DNA from: Variovorax saccharolyticus
GTDB lineage: Bacteria > Pseudomonadota > Gammaproteobacteria > Burkholderiales > Burkholderiaceae_C
Assembly (NCBI RefSeq): GCF_030316765.1
Contig: NZ_JASZYT010000002.1
Span: forward strand, 901,414-965,413
Reading direction: 5' to 3'
DNA length: 64,000 nt
Part shown: in pieces, positions 26,901 to 34,549 of the stretch
Position numbering within the stretch: the stretch's first letter is position 1
How the letters are laid out: each line of letters begins with the position of its first letter
The notes under the pieces: generated by a model
Told to the model about the DNA's origin: nothing
The model's database searches: none
What the model saw: only the letters and a program-made list of their open reading frames with translations
Position numbers and translations under genes: made by a program

Positions 26901-27223
26901 TGAGTAGCCAGTTGGCACGGCCCGGCATTTCGGCCGCTTGAACAATTGCGAGGGTTGAGCGGCTGCTTTCGACGAATTTGGACTTCGGCTTTGGGCCCAG
27001 AGCCGCCGGTGGAAAAATCCGAAAGCTGCCGTTCAAGTAGCGTCGGGTTCAGCTTCTAGCATCAATGAACGGCCAGGCCAAATAGCCAGTCGCCTCGTGA
27101 CCTCGGCTAGTTGCATCAGAATGGCGCGCCGTCCGACCTACTTGCGCCACTGCACTGTGCCTGCATGTTGTGGGCGGCTGACGCCCCTCAGGGTTCAACG
27201 CACGCACCCTAGCGTATCGGCGG
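26901..27223. other. Intergenic stretch with repeat-like sequence
   Basis: No gene is supported. Around 26950-27010 there is a sequence of the GCGGCTGCTTTCGACGAATT type, which looks like a degenerate intergenic repeat, possibly related to those at 16.6-19.4 kb. The region separates two convergent genes. Confidence 0.4.
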
Positions 27224-28012
27224 TCAGGGACGAACCCGAACCGGCGCTGGAGGCTCCGCGGTGCTGTCAATCACCCCAAACGGATTTGCAGGCTCTGCGT
27301 CAGGCTTAACACCCGGCGGGTAGAGCCGATAGATGACACCCTTGGCGTCCTGGTAGTAGCGGGTGCCGGCAGGCGAGAACTTGAGCCACGGACCCGGCTC
27401 GGTACTCCCAGTGCTTTCTTCGGTCCAGCCTTTCGGGTCGATATGTGGCTTGGCACCTTCACTGGGCACAGTGGCCCCAGACGTTTTGGCGGCAGCGGGT
27501 CCTGGAACGACTCCCATCCGATATGCGCCTCCAAGCGCGACTTTCAGGCACCACAGCAAAGCAATGCTCACGACGACGCCGAAGACAAAACCGATGAGCC
27601 GCCGGCGGCCCGTCCTTCGAAAGAGGTGAGCGTTCAGAAACCCTGCGATGAGGATGACGTCCACTGCCGTGAATCCGGTGCTCAGTGTCGGCGTGCCGCC
27701 GAAAACGGGCAGAAGCCAAAAGCCGAACGAGAGAACGAGGGCGATACAGCCTGCCCAAAACCAAGCTGAGAGACGACCAGGCGGAGAAACGGGAGCGGGA
27801 AAGAACGCGGCGGCATGCGCGTCACCAAAACTGTGCGCCTGCGCGCTCGAACGAACGGGTTCGCCGGTCACCGCCTGGGCCGTCGGCGGAACAACGGCAG
27901 TCTCCAGACCTTCACGTGACGCAGGAAGGCTTTCCAACTCCAGGCCGCATTCCTGGCAGAACCGACTGTTCTCAATAACTAGCTTGGAACCGCAGTGGGG
28001 ACAGAATTTCAT
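27224..28012 (-). CDS. Zinc-ribbon membrane protein of unknown function
   Basis: A 262-residue protein. Residues 1-25 form a double CxxC zinc ribbon (CPHCGSKL and CQECGLEL). Two or three hydrophobic segments occupy about residues 85-165. The C-terminal tail is Pro/Gly-rich and predicted soluble, with the aromatic motif GTRYYQDAKGVIYRLYPPG. Zinc-ribbon-plus-transmembrane proteins are common and mostly uncharacterised. It stands alone. Confidence 0.7.
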   Translation of the reverse strand: MKFCPHCGSKLVIENSRFCQECGLELESLPASREGLETAVVPPTAQAVTGEPVRSSAQAHSFGDAHAAAFFPAPVSPPGRLSAWFWAGCIALVLSFGFWLLPVFGGTPTLSTGFTAVDVILIAGFLNAHLFRRTGRRRLIGFVFGVVVSIALLWCLKVALGGAYRMGVVPGPAAAKTSGATVPSEGAKPHIDPKGWTEESTGSTEPGPWLKFSPAGTRYYQDAKGVIYRLYPPGVKPDAEPANPFGVIDSTAEPPAPVRVRP

Positions 28013-28197
28013 CGAGTGGTCCCTATGAACGTGGAGCCGACTGATTCTGAGAGTCTGGCTTTTGCATCAGGCGAAATGAGAGCATCAAGCATCCAGGAGG
28101 TCTCGGCCAATGTCTGGTCTTGGCCGACGACGAAAGCACCTATCCATCGGCCAGCGTATGCTGAAGGAAGGCGCGCGCGGCTAGCAGCGCGCAGTGT

Positions 28198-28482
28198 CTA
28201 CTGCGTTCTGCCAGGCTTCCAGAGCCCGGCCTCGTCGATTGGCGGAATTCCTGCAACGTCGGTCGCGTATGGCCCCAAATCCCAAGACGTCGGCCGCGGC
28301 GGGCGAGGCATTTTGAGCTCCGCCGCGACAGCGTGCCGGTTGCCGGCGCGAACAAGCTCGTTGAAGCGCTCCTCCATCTCAGACTTTGTGCGACCCGGCA
28401 CCTTGACCCATGCCAAGAACTTGCCCCACTCTCGGCCATCCAGTTCCGCATTGGAGTCTCTTATAAACTTCGACTTGGACAT
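28198..28482 (-). CDS. Small conserved-looking hypothetical protein
   Basis: A 94-residue hydrophilic protein (MSKSKFIRDSNAELDGREWG at its start). Composition and codon use look coding, with a helical N-terminal half rich in charged residues and a Pro-rich C-terminal half. No family is recognised. It is flanked by stretches (28013-28197 and 28483-28590) in which I see no gene. Confidence 0.45.
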   Translation of the reverse strand: MSKSKFIRDSNAELDGREWGKFLAWVKVPGRTKSEMEERFNELVRAGNRHAVAAELKMPRPPRPTSWDLGPYATDVAGIPPIDEAGLWKPGRTQ

Positions 28483-28590
28483 ATGTGCGATTCTCGTTCG
28501 ACAGCTCTAAAAAGCGGATTGCGACGCGCGAACCCGCCTTCGAGGGCCGACTGTAGTCGGGGTCGGAGGGCCGATGGCAACCAACGGCAG

Positions 28591-28625
28591 CAAAACCGGA
28601 GCATCGTGATGAACTTCCGGTTTTG
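28591..28625 (-). terminator. Hairpin downstream of DUF2938 gene
   Basis: CAAAACCGGA (28591-28600) and TCCGGTTTTG (28616-28625) form a perfect 10-bp stem with a 15-base loop. It lies 63 bases past the DUF2938 stop on the minus strand, with the stem itself ending in a T run. It could end the metallothionein-like/DUF2938 transcript. Confidence 0.5.
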
Positions 28626-28687
28626 GCCGCAACCTGCCGCAGGGGGTATGCGAGTGCTGAACTGAGTCCCAGCAGCGCCGTCGAGCG

Positions 28688-29173
28688 TCAAAGGCATGCG
28701 ATGGCTACAGCTGCCACGTACAGGCCGGCTCCAAACACCGCGTGGTTCGCAAGAATACGCACGCAGCTCCTGACAGGAGCCGTGGTGTTGGAGCCGGCAA
28801 AGCCAGACCCCATGGCAGGTTGCATCACAAGCAGCGGCACTACCGCAGTGACCAATCCGAAGACCAGCGCTGGAAGGATGGTCGGTTGGCCTGCCCAATC
28901 GGTCCCTACGAACGCAACGAGCACGGCGGCATAGGCGATGCCGACCCCATAGTGGGCAAGCCAGCCCAGCGGGTGTTCGCCTCTTACCGGTGCCGCCTTG
29001 GCGATGGACGCGTGCGCAAATCGCCCCCGTGGCATCTGCCCGACCCACCTGCCAACCAACCGCCAATCGGTGGTGGGTACGCCGAGTCGGGAGAGGGTGA
29101 GCAGCCACATATCCATGACCGCTGTAGCGACTACGCCGATGAGGATGACGAGGCCGATGTTTGGGAATGACAT
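28688..29173 (-). CDS. DUF2938 family membrane protein
   Basis: A 161-residue protein if started at MSFPNIGLVILIG; the in-frame extension to 29260 looks non-coding. It has four hydrophobic segments and the family-like features TAVMDMWLLTLSRLGVP, LVGRWVGQMPRG and HPLGWLAHYGVGIAYA. DUF2938 proteins are often found beside AraC regulators. It is 93 bases after the Cys-rich peptide gene on the same strand. Function is unknown. Confidence 0.8.
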   Translation of the reverse strand: MSFPNIGLVILIGVVATAVMDMWLLTLSRLGVPTTDWRLVGRWVGQMPRGRFAHASIAKAAPVRGEHPLGWLAHYGVGIAYAAVLVAFVGTDWAGQPTILPALVFGLVTAVVPLLVMQPAMGSGFAGSNTTAPVRSCVRILANHAVFGAGLYVAAVAIACL

Positions 29174-29266
29174 GGAGGTCTTCTTTTCACTGTGCGAACG
29201 GTTGTCGGGCCACGCCTCCGTGTACCCGACGCGGACTCGTGGGAAGTGCCGGTTCTCCACGTGCTC

Positions 29267-29440
29267 TTAGTTGACGCAGCCGCAGCTGGCCGAATCGGCC
29301 GTGGCGCAATCACAGCTGGTGCAGTCACAGGTGACACAGTTGCAGCTGTCGCACCTGCAGGTGGCGCACTCGCAGCGGGTGGGTTGAGCGGCGGCGGAGG
29401 GAGACGGGGCGGCTTGGGTGCCGGTGGCGATGGAAGTCAT
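29267..29440 (-). CDS. 57-residue Cys-rich metallothionein-like peptide
   Basis: The ATG at 29440 has GGAG eight bases upstream on the minus strand. The product is MTSIATGTQAAPSPSAAAQP followed by a core of tandem CxCxxC units. Cys occupy positions 23, 25, 28, 30, 33, 35, 38, 40, 43, 45, 53 and 55, that is 12 of 57 residues, with Asp, Thr and Ser between them and no aromatic residues. This is the composition of a metal-thiolate cluster protein. It does not match the spacing I remember for Pseudomonas BmtA or cyanobacterial SmtA. It lies between an AraC regulator (divergent) and a DUF2938 gene. Metal binding is inferred. Confidence 0.72.
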   Translation of the reverse strand: MTSIATGTQAAPSPSAAAQPTRCECATCRCDSCNCVTCDCTSCDCATADSASCGCVN

Positions 29441-29644
29441 TTGAGGGCTCCAGAAGGGGTTGGTGAGGCCTGAATTCTTCGCGCTGGGGCCGTTTTGGAC
29501 TTGAACGCAGAGGCTAGATAGGCAGCCTTTTCATTCAACACCGCTGTTGGACGGCCACGGCCGAACAGATGCCAGCGCGGCCATCCAGTTGGGGCTTTCG
29601 TGACAGGCGGGTGGTCAGTAGACTGGCGGCAGAGCCGTTGAACC

Positions 29645-30457
29645 ATGAGCACACAGTCTGCAACCCGCTACCGAGGCGACTTCGTAGCCTGGACCGGCGT
29701 TTGCGGGTTCCTAGGCGAAGGCGGCGGTTCTCCCATTGAGCCGCACTCGCACTACGCCATCCAGCTGGTCTTGGGCGCGCCCACGGGCCTGCGTGTGCAG
29801 CTAGGCCGTCACGGTGAATGGCAGGCGTGTGCCGCAGCACTAGTGCCGTCCCGGGCAGTGCACACCATCGATGTGAACGACTGCGACATGAGCGCGGTTC
29901 TGTTCATCGAGCCGGAGACTCCTGAGGGGAAGGCACTTGCTGCTCGCCTGCAAGATGGACTCGAGCTCCTCGACACCGACACGGTGGCGGTCGCCGCGAA
30001 GCGCCTGGAAAGAGCTTGGCGGGTCGAGAGGAGCTACGAGGCGGTGCAAGCGGTGTGCATGCAGCTTGTCCGGGACCTGTCCGGAGCGGCGCCGAGGGAG
30101 CCGTCCGACCCGCGCGTCCTCGCTGCCATCGAGTACATCCGCCAGCGGGTCGACGAGAGCGTTTCGCTCCCCGACGTGGCCAAGGCGGCGAATCTCTCGC
30201 CGGAGCGCTTCCGACACCTGTTTGTCGAGGAAACGGGCATGCCCTTGCGGACTTACGTCCTGTGGCGGCGACTCCTGCACGTGTGGACACTGCTCATGGC
30301 CGGGGCCAATCTCTCGACCGCGGCGCACGCGGCCGGCTTCGCGGACTCTGCGCACCTGTCGCGGACGGCGCGAGCGATGTTCGGGCTGCCACCCTCTGTA
30401 TTGCAGATGCGCGGCCCCCTGAGCTCGCAGAAGCGCGAGCCACATCACCTGGCCTGA
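29645..30457 (+). CDS. AraC-family transcriptional regulator
   Basis: A 270-residue protein with an N-terminal cupin-like sensing region (PHSHYAIQLVLGAPTGLRV, about residues 31-49) and a C-terminal AraC double helix-turn-helix. The latter has VSLPDVAKAANLSPERFRHL (about 177-196), then PLRTYVLWRRL and the second helix-turn-helix ending FGLPPSVLQ. It is divergent from the Cys-rich peptide and DUF2938 genes, which are its likely targets. The 204-base gap 29441-29644 holds their promoters. Confidence 0.9.
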   Translation: MSTQSATRYRGDFVAWTGVCGFLGEGGGSPIEPHSHYAIQLVLGAPTGLRVQLGRHGEWQACAAALVPSRAVHTIDVNDCDMSAVLFIEPETPEGKALAARLQDGLELLDTDTVAVAAKRLERAWRVERSYEAVQAVCMQLVRDLSGAAPREPSDPRVLAAIEYIRQRVDESVSLPDVAKAANLSPERFRHLFVEETGMPLRTYVLWRRLLHVWTLLMAGANLSTAAHAAGFADSAHLSRTARAMFGLPPSVLQMRGPLSSQKREPHHLA

Positions 30458-30620
30458 ACGACGCCGGTGAGCGTTCCCAGGAATGCGGCCAGGTCCTGAC
30501 TGTCGGGGGCGGAAAGACGGATGGCCTGCCGGTCAGTGTGCTTCTCGCCAGGCTTCGCCAGTTCGCTGTGGCCCAGGACTGCCTTGGGCGACCTGGCATA
30601 GTGCACCACCACCTCCTCGA
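30445..30620 (-). pseudogene. Remnant of a cytochrome c peroxidase-like C-terminus
   Basis: Read on the minus strand, about 58 residues before the stop at 30445 contain YARSPKAVLGHSELAKPGE, then RQAIRLSAPDSQDL and AAFLGTLTGVV. This resembles the C-terminus of di-haem cytochrome c peroxidase-type proteins (LGHSEL and DLVAFLxTL). No start or haem motif CxxCH precedes it; the sequence upstream belongs to the exonuclease gene. It overlaps the end of the AraC gene by 13 bases. It appears to be a truncated leftover of an insertion or recombination. Confidence 0.55.
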
Positions 30621-30646
30621 CACGCCTTGTCGTCGGCTTACCGCAA

Positions 30647-31105
30647 TCAGACGAGCGCGATTCGGTTCACTTTGGCGTCGTCGAGAGCGTGATGAACGCG
30701 TAGGCCATGCCTTCTGTGAAGTCGCCGTCTAAGGTTGAGCAGGCGCCGGCGCATGTTCCCCACGAAGCCAAGAACGCTGACCGAGCAGCCGCCAGGCAAC
30801 CCGTCTGGGAACAAGCGGAGTAGCTGAACCATGTCGCGTGAGGAGTCGCAGACCAACGTCGCTGGTCCGACAGTGAAAAGCCAGATGCGAAGCGTCTCCC
30901 GCAGTTTGCCGAGGGGGAGTGCGGCGCTGCCGCCCTCAAGAATGGGAAGCACACTCGCTCGACAGAACGGACTGCAGCGCGATGCGTCAACACCCAGGAC
31001 CTCCGCGTAGAAGGTGTGGCGCGCGGTCTCGTCGACGAGCCCAATCGATATCAGCTCCGCGTCGTCTCGTAACGCGGTGAACTCCGTGTCGAAAAAGATT
31101 CTCAT
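30647..31105 (-). CDS. DEDD-type 3'-5' exoribonuclease (Rv2179c-like)
   Basis: A 152-residue protein beginning MRIFFDTEFTAL, the ExoI motif with the catalytic Asp/Glu pair. It ends with HHALDDAKVNRIAL, the ExoIII-type H-x(4)-D motif near the end. Short DEDD proteins of this form belong to the Rv2179c-like group, which trims 3' overhangs of RNA. It is the last gene on the strand of the RNA-repair operon, separated from the phosphoesterase gene by 212 bases (31106-31317) with no gene seen. Confidence 0.8.
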   Translation of the reverse strand: MRIFFDTEFTALRDDAELISIGLVDETARHTFYAEVLGVDASRCSPFCRASVLPILEGGSAALPLGKLRETLRIWLFTVGPATLVCDSSRDMVQLLRLFPDGLPGGCSVSVLGFVGNMRRRLLNLRRRLHRRHGLRVHHALDDAKVNRIALV

Positions 31106-31317
31106 GATTTGCTCAATCCATGAACGGCGGCCACTCGGTCTGGGGGCATACCGCGCTTTTTGGAAATGACGCTCGTTGAGGTGCGTTCGGCACCGTTCGA
31201 AATCGGAGGTGTTGTGCCTGCGGCACCGTATCGTGGGAATGCAGATAGTCGAGCTCCGCGACAGTCGGGAGGGATAGGAACTGCGAGTTCCCGCAGCTGA
31301 CCTTGCTGCTTAGGGGC

Positions 31318-32178
31318 TTAGCTTTGGGACTTTGGTGTCGGCCCGTTCTTGGCATCCGCGTCGTCCACGAACTTCTCAGAGGCGGTGTCAATAAGGCACC
31401 CATAGTCAAAGTCCTCGTTCTCGAATTTGAGCTGGTCGACCGACGAGACATATCGCGCGTTCAGAGCGTACCCGCGCGGATTCGCCACTACACGGCACCG
31501 CCCCACGCGGTAGTCGAACGAGTTGTGTACGTGGCCGTGAAGCCAGAGGTCCGCCTGTTCAACTAGTGGGGTCAGGTTGCTTGCGAACCCGGCATTCAGT
31601 TTGCTACCTGAGTACTGGGGATGAATGGAGTTCGGATGTGGGGCGTGGTGAGTGATGACAACCGTTCTCCCCGAGTACGGGTGGTCGAGCTCCTTTTCCA
31701 ACCATGCGCGTGACAGCTCATGGTCTCGGAGTGCGTCTAATGGTGTGAAGGCGCGCCCGTCGCTGGTCGAAATCAGTCGGTGGTCGTTCAAGGCGCGGTG
31801 CGCGTACGCCATCGCCTCGGACTGCGCGTTCTTCCCGTCGAGGCGATAGTCCGTCCACAGCGTGCATCCAAGGATGCGCACACCGTGGAACTCAGTGACA
31901 TCTCGTTCGAGCACCTGGACGGATGTACCCGCGGCGGCACGCTGCACGGCCTTTCGCACCCTCTCCCAGGCCCCTCCTCCATAGAGTTCATGATTTCCGC
32001 ATAGGTATAGGACGGGTACAGGCCAGTCTTTGAACATATCGATGGCTGATGGTCCTGCACCGATGTCCCCGGCCAGTACCAGAATATCCGCCTCAGGGAC
32101 CGGACGAATGAGCGTCTCGCCGGGAAAATCTCGTGAGAGAAGCTCAAGATGCAGGTCTGAAGCAAGTTGGATACGCAT
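31318..32178 (-). CDS. Calcineurin-like metallophosphoesterase
   Basis: A 286-residue product from the ATG at 32178 (MRIQLASDLHLEL), which has GGAAAGA upstream. The five motifs of the superfamily are visible: SDLHLE, LAGDIGAG, CGNHELYGG, VITHHAPHPNS and LHGHVHNSFDY. Such enzymes hydrolyse phosphomono- or diesters, including RNA ends and 2',3'-cyclic phosphates, with two metals. The start lies 35 bases inside the upstream small gene, so it is in the RNA-repair operon. An RNA substrate is inferred from that context. Confidence 0.9.
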   Translation of the reverse strand: MRIQLASDLHLELLSRDFPGETLIRPVPEADILVLAGDIGAGPSAIDMFKDWPVPVLYLCGNHELYGGGAWERVRKAVQRAAAGTSVQVLERDVTEFHGVRILGCTLWTDYRLDGKNAQSEAMAYAHRALNDHRLISTSDGRAFTPLDALRDHELSRAWLEKELDHPYSGRTVVITHHAPHPNSIHPQYSGSKLNAGFASNLTPLVEQADLWLHGHVHNSFDYRVGRCRVVANPRGYALNARYVSSVDQLKFENEDFDYGCLIDTASEKFVDDADAKNGPTPKSQS

Positions 32179-32353
32179 ATGTCTTTCCGTTCCAGCCGAA
32201 CGTGTCAAGAGGTTCGACCGATGGCCGCCCCCTCGGCGCTTGCTCGACCTGACGTCGGAAAGCGAATGTCATTGGCTTTTGCTTGCCGCTGTGTGCCGCG
32301 ACCCGTGTCATAAACGCACTACGAAGGCGGTCCAGGAGTTCGACGTCGCTCAT
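32144..32353 (-). CDS. Small protein in RNA-repair operon
   Basis: A 69-residue protein (MSDVELLDRLRSAFMTRVA at the start). Its ATG overlaps the kptA stop (ATGA), and its end overlaps the phosphoesterase start by 35 bases. That tight packing is the main reason to accept it. No family is recognised. The middle is basic. Confidence 0.55.
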   Translation of the reverse strand: MSDVELLDRLRSAFMTRVAAHSGKQKPMTFAFRRQVEQAPRGRPSVEPLDTFGWNGKTYAYPTCFRPAS

Positions 32354-33369
32354 CCGCGCTTCTTGCCAACCGAACTCCGTCGTGAAGAGAGTGGCGGCGT
32401 AGCTACTTCTTCGGGCAGCAAGGAAGCGAGCACCGTTCCCCGTTTTATAGGAGATGCCTCGGCAGTTAGTCTGTGTTCTGACCGCGTCTGGGCCTTCAAG
32501 CTGCTGACCTCACGAATGATTTCGAGCCGTCGCGCTTGTGGAAGCAGCGTGGACAGCGGGGACGCCTGCCGTAGCTGACGTCCGACTTCGGAGTCCTCGA
32601 GCGCCCTGGTCCAGTTCTGTTGGTCAAGGATTTGGCGCCATTGCGCCCAGAGAGGTGACGTGCGCGGGTCCCCTTTCGCCATCCATCGTGCGAGGGTTGC
32701 CTTGGCCCTGCTCACGAGCATTGGGTCTGCAGCGATGAGTTCGACGGCTGCCTGATGCATCAGCTGACTTTGAAAGTCCTGCGGAATGTGATTGCCTGTC
32801 GGTAAGCTGGTCGGCGCGGCCAGCGGGCGGCTGGAGTTGAGGAACTTGGCCGGCACTGCGGCCGTCAGCCAGATGCCGTTCTCAGCTTGTTGAAACTTGA
32901 GTCCGGCGCGATGCATTGCGTAGCTGTCGACGACCAGAACTACGGGGGCGCCGCGCCTGCGTCCAACAGCTTCCGCTGCGTCTTTCGTTGTCGACAGATG
33001 CACGGCATGGCGGTTCATCGGCAGCAGGCCTTCACGCCGAATCGCGGGCAAATGCTTTCGGACGGTCCCGTGATAGAGCACCGGCGGTGGAGTTCTCGTT
33101 GGCAGCTTGAGGTCGACGGACACAGAATGACCCTGTACCGCACGGATTCGACGCCCATCTGGCGACACCCCGAAGCGCTGCTTGTCGTTGGCGTCAACGA
33201 TTTCATGTAACTCCGCGAGGCTCAACGCTTGCCCATGGCTAGCCGCACCTGCAAGAAGAGCGTCGACCTGGCACCAGCCCTCGCGGTCGAGGCGGACGCC
33301 CCATATTTCCGGCCGGTGCCGCAGTACGCGTGCGAGCGCGCGGGATTTGGGAACAAGCTCGGGCCTCAT
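32350..33369 (-). CDS. kptA: RNA 2'-phosphotransferase KptA/Tpt1 with C-terminal extension
   Basis: A 339-residue product from the ATG at 33369, chosen because it overlaps the upstream stop (ATGA) and gives the family-like start MRPELVPKSRALARVLRHRP. The NAD-binding and catalytic motifs follow: LRHRPE, YHGTVRKHLPAI, HLSTTKDAAEAVG. KptA removes an internal 2'-phosphate from RNA using NAD+. Normal KptA is about 180-200 residues; here about 150 more follow, including DPRTSPLWAQWRQILDQQ and GRQLRQASPLSTLLP. That tail looks like a separate helical domain. Confidence 0.88.
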   Translation of the reverse strand: MRPELVPKSRALARVLRHRPEIWGVRLDREGWCQVDALLAGAASHGQALSLAELHEIVDANDKQRFGVSPDGRRIRAVQGHSVSVDLKLPTRTPPPVLYHGTVRKHLPAIRREGLLPMNRHAVHLSTTKDAAEAVGRRRGAPVVLVVDSYAMHRAGLKFQQAENGIWLTAAVPAKFLNSSRPLAAPTSLPTGNHIPQDFQSQLMHQAAVELIAADPMLVSRAKATLARWMAKGDPRTSPLWAQWRQILDQQNWTRALEDSEVGRQLRQASPLSTLLPQARRLEIIREVSSLKAQTRSEHRLTAEASPIKRGTVLASLLPEEVATPPLSSRRSSVGKKRG

Positions 33370-33500
33370 GCAGGTTTGGCCCGCGTGTAGCCCGGCTTGG
33401 GCGTCGGTTTTGTCCAGGACATCATTTGACGGCAGTCGGACGCACTCGTGCAAATCAGGGTGGCTCGCTCGAACGCTTCGTGCGTCCCGTATTTGGTCAT
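33366..33500 (-). CDS. 44-residue protein in RNA-repair operon
   Basis: The ATG at 33500 overlaps the stop of the preceding small gene (ATGA), and its stop overlaps the kptA start (ATGA). The product starts MTKYGTHEAFERATLI and has two Cys and a Trp. A longer frame begins at 33584 but would overlap its neighbour by 88 bases. Its existence rests on the double overlap. No family is recognised. Confidence 0.5.
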   Translation of the reverse strand: MTKYGTHEAFERATLICTSASDCRQMMSWTKPTPKPGYTRAKPA

Positions 33501-33709
33501 GTTTGCGGCTCTTCGGGCGGCGACCACCATGCCGGCAAAAAGCTTGCCGTCAAGTGCATATCGGAATCGTTCGGGTAGTGGCAAAGTAGCGATGACGCGT
33601 AGCTCTGCAGCCGCTCAGGCGATTCCCGCGCCATTCGCCCTGCGGCCAACTTCTCCAAGAATCGCCGTGTTTCGACTACCGCTCGTGTGCGTTCACTCGG
33701 CATCGTCAT
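33497..33709 (-). CDS. BPSL0761-like small protein
   Basis: A 70-residue protein beginning MTMPSERTRAVVETRRFLEK and containing ASSLLCHYPN. It fits small conserved Burkholderiales proteins of the BPSL0761 type as I remember them. The start overlaps the preceding stop (ATGA) and the stop overlaps the next start (ATGA). Function is unknown; similar proteins often sit near mobile or phage-like genes. Confidence 0.6.
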   Translation of the reverse strand: MTMPSERTRAVVETRRFLEKLAAGRMARESPERLQSYASSLLCHYPNDSDMHLTASFLPAWWSPPEEPQT

Positions 33710-33951
33710 GATTCGAGCCTCCATGCTGCCCCAGGCGCCCGGGGACATTCGCATGCTGTCTTGTCGAACAGTTGGTCCCAGCGGTCTGGAACTCCGCCGC
33801 CTATGGCGTTCGAGTTTCGCGCCAGCGGCAGCGCCTGCGCGAGCGCTACGTCGTAGCCGGCGCACGTTGAGTTCAGACAGAGCACGTCGTCGCGTTCGAG
33901 GAAGGGCACTACTCGCTGCCTTGACGATTGCTCATGAGGCATTCCAATCAT
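33706..33951 (-). CDS. Degenerate copy of the HAD phosphatase N-terminus
   Basis: An 81-residue frame. PFLERDDVLCLNSTCAGYDV aligns by eye with LFLDIDDTVCLHRPYGGYDV of the complete HAD gene just upstream, but the first catalytic Asp of DxD is replaced by Glu and the protein stops soon after. The start is 10 bases after the HAD stop. It looks like a duplicated and truncated HAD module kept in frame within the operon, either a decaying copy or a non-catalytic partner. Confidence 0.55.
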   Translation of the reverse strand: MIGMPHEQSSRQRVVPFLERDDVLCLNSTCAGYDVALAQALPLARNSNAIGGGVPDRWDQLFDKTACECPRAPGAAWRLES

Positions 33952-33961
33952 CTAGGTTCCT

Positions 33962-34549
33962 TTAACCACAGGGGCTTTGAACGCGCGCTAGCAGCGCGTC
34001 GCGCAGCTTTCGGTACACGACGTTTGTGAGCCCTGCGCGCGGGGGGCAAATCACGATGAATTTCTGGAGCGCCGAAAGTCCGTCGTACAGCAGCCCGGTG
34101 CCAGAGCGTTCGTCGCCGACCACAACCCACAACTCGGCGCATTCGGAGTGCGCATTCAGCCACGTGCGCATGTCTTGGCAGCGGGCGTTCGGGCTGCCAA
34201 CTGTTGAAGCAGGGCCTTCGTGCAGGTTGGATACTACAAATCCCAGTCCAGCAAGACTCAATATTCGCCGCAGCGAGGCTTCATCGAATATGCGAGCCCA
34301 TGACGTGCTCAAGACATATGTCGGGCTGAATTCCTCATGTAGTAGCAAGAGGCGGTGAATTGCGCGGCTGTCGAGGAGCCGCGCCCAGAGGTCGTGATGC
34401 GAGTCCAGTGGTACTTGGCCCTGCCTTTCTGTTATCAAAGCCCTCAGGACGTCATAGCCACCGTACGGGCGATGCAGACACACCGTGTCGTCAATGTCCA
34501 GGAACAATACAGGGCGCCGGGACAAGACCCTTCCGCTATCAGCTGCCAT
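33962..34549 (-). CDS. HAD-fold phosphatase of the Swiss-Army-knife RNA-repair type
   Basis: A 195-residue HAD protein. Motif I is VLFLDIDDTVCL (about residues 14-25), motif II is VLSTSWAR (about 78-85) and motif IV is VVVGDERSGTG (about 141-151). The insertion HRPYGGYDV directly after motif I is typical of HAD domains found in bacterial RNA-repair proteins (HAD_SAK). They probably remove phosphate from RNA ends. The start overlaps the preceding gene by 11 bases. Confidence 0.8.
   Translation of the reverse strand: MAADSGRVLSRRPVLFLDIDDTVCLHRPYGGYDVLRALITERQGQVPLDSHHDLWARLLDSRAIHRLLLLHEEFSPTYVLSTSWARIFDEASLRRILSLAGLGFVVSNLHEGPASTVGSPNARCQDMRTWLNAHSECAELWVVVGDERSGTGLLYDGLSALQKFIVICPPRAGLTNVVYRKLRDALLARVQSPCG

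Noticed and set aside
29192..29473. 93-residue plus-strand frame over the Cys-rich peptide
   Set aside because: It is an Ala/Gly-rich low-complexity shadow. The minus strand has a ribosome-binding site and a strongly patterned Cys product.
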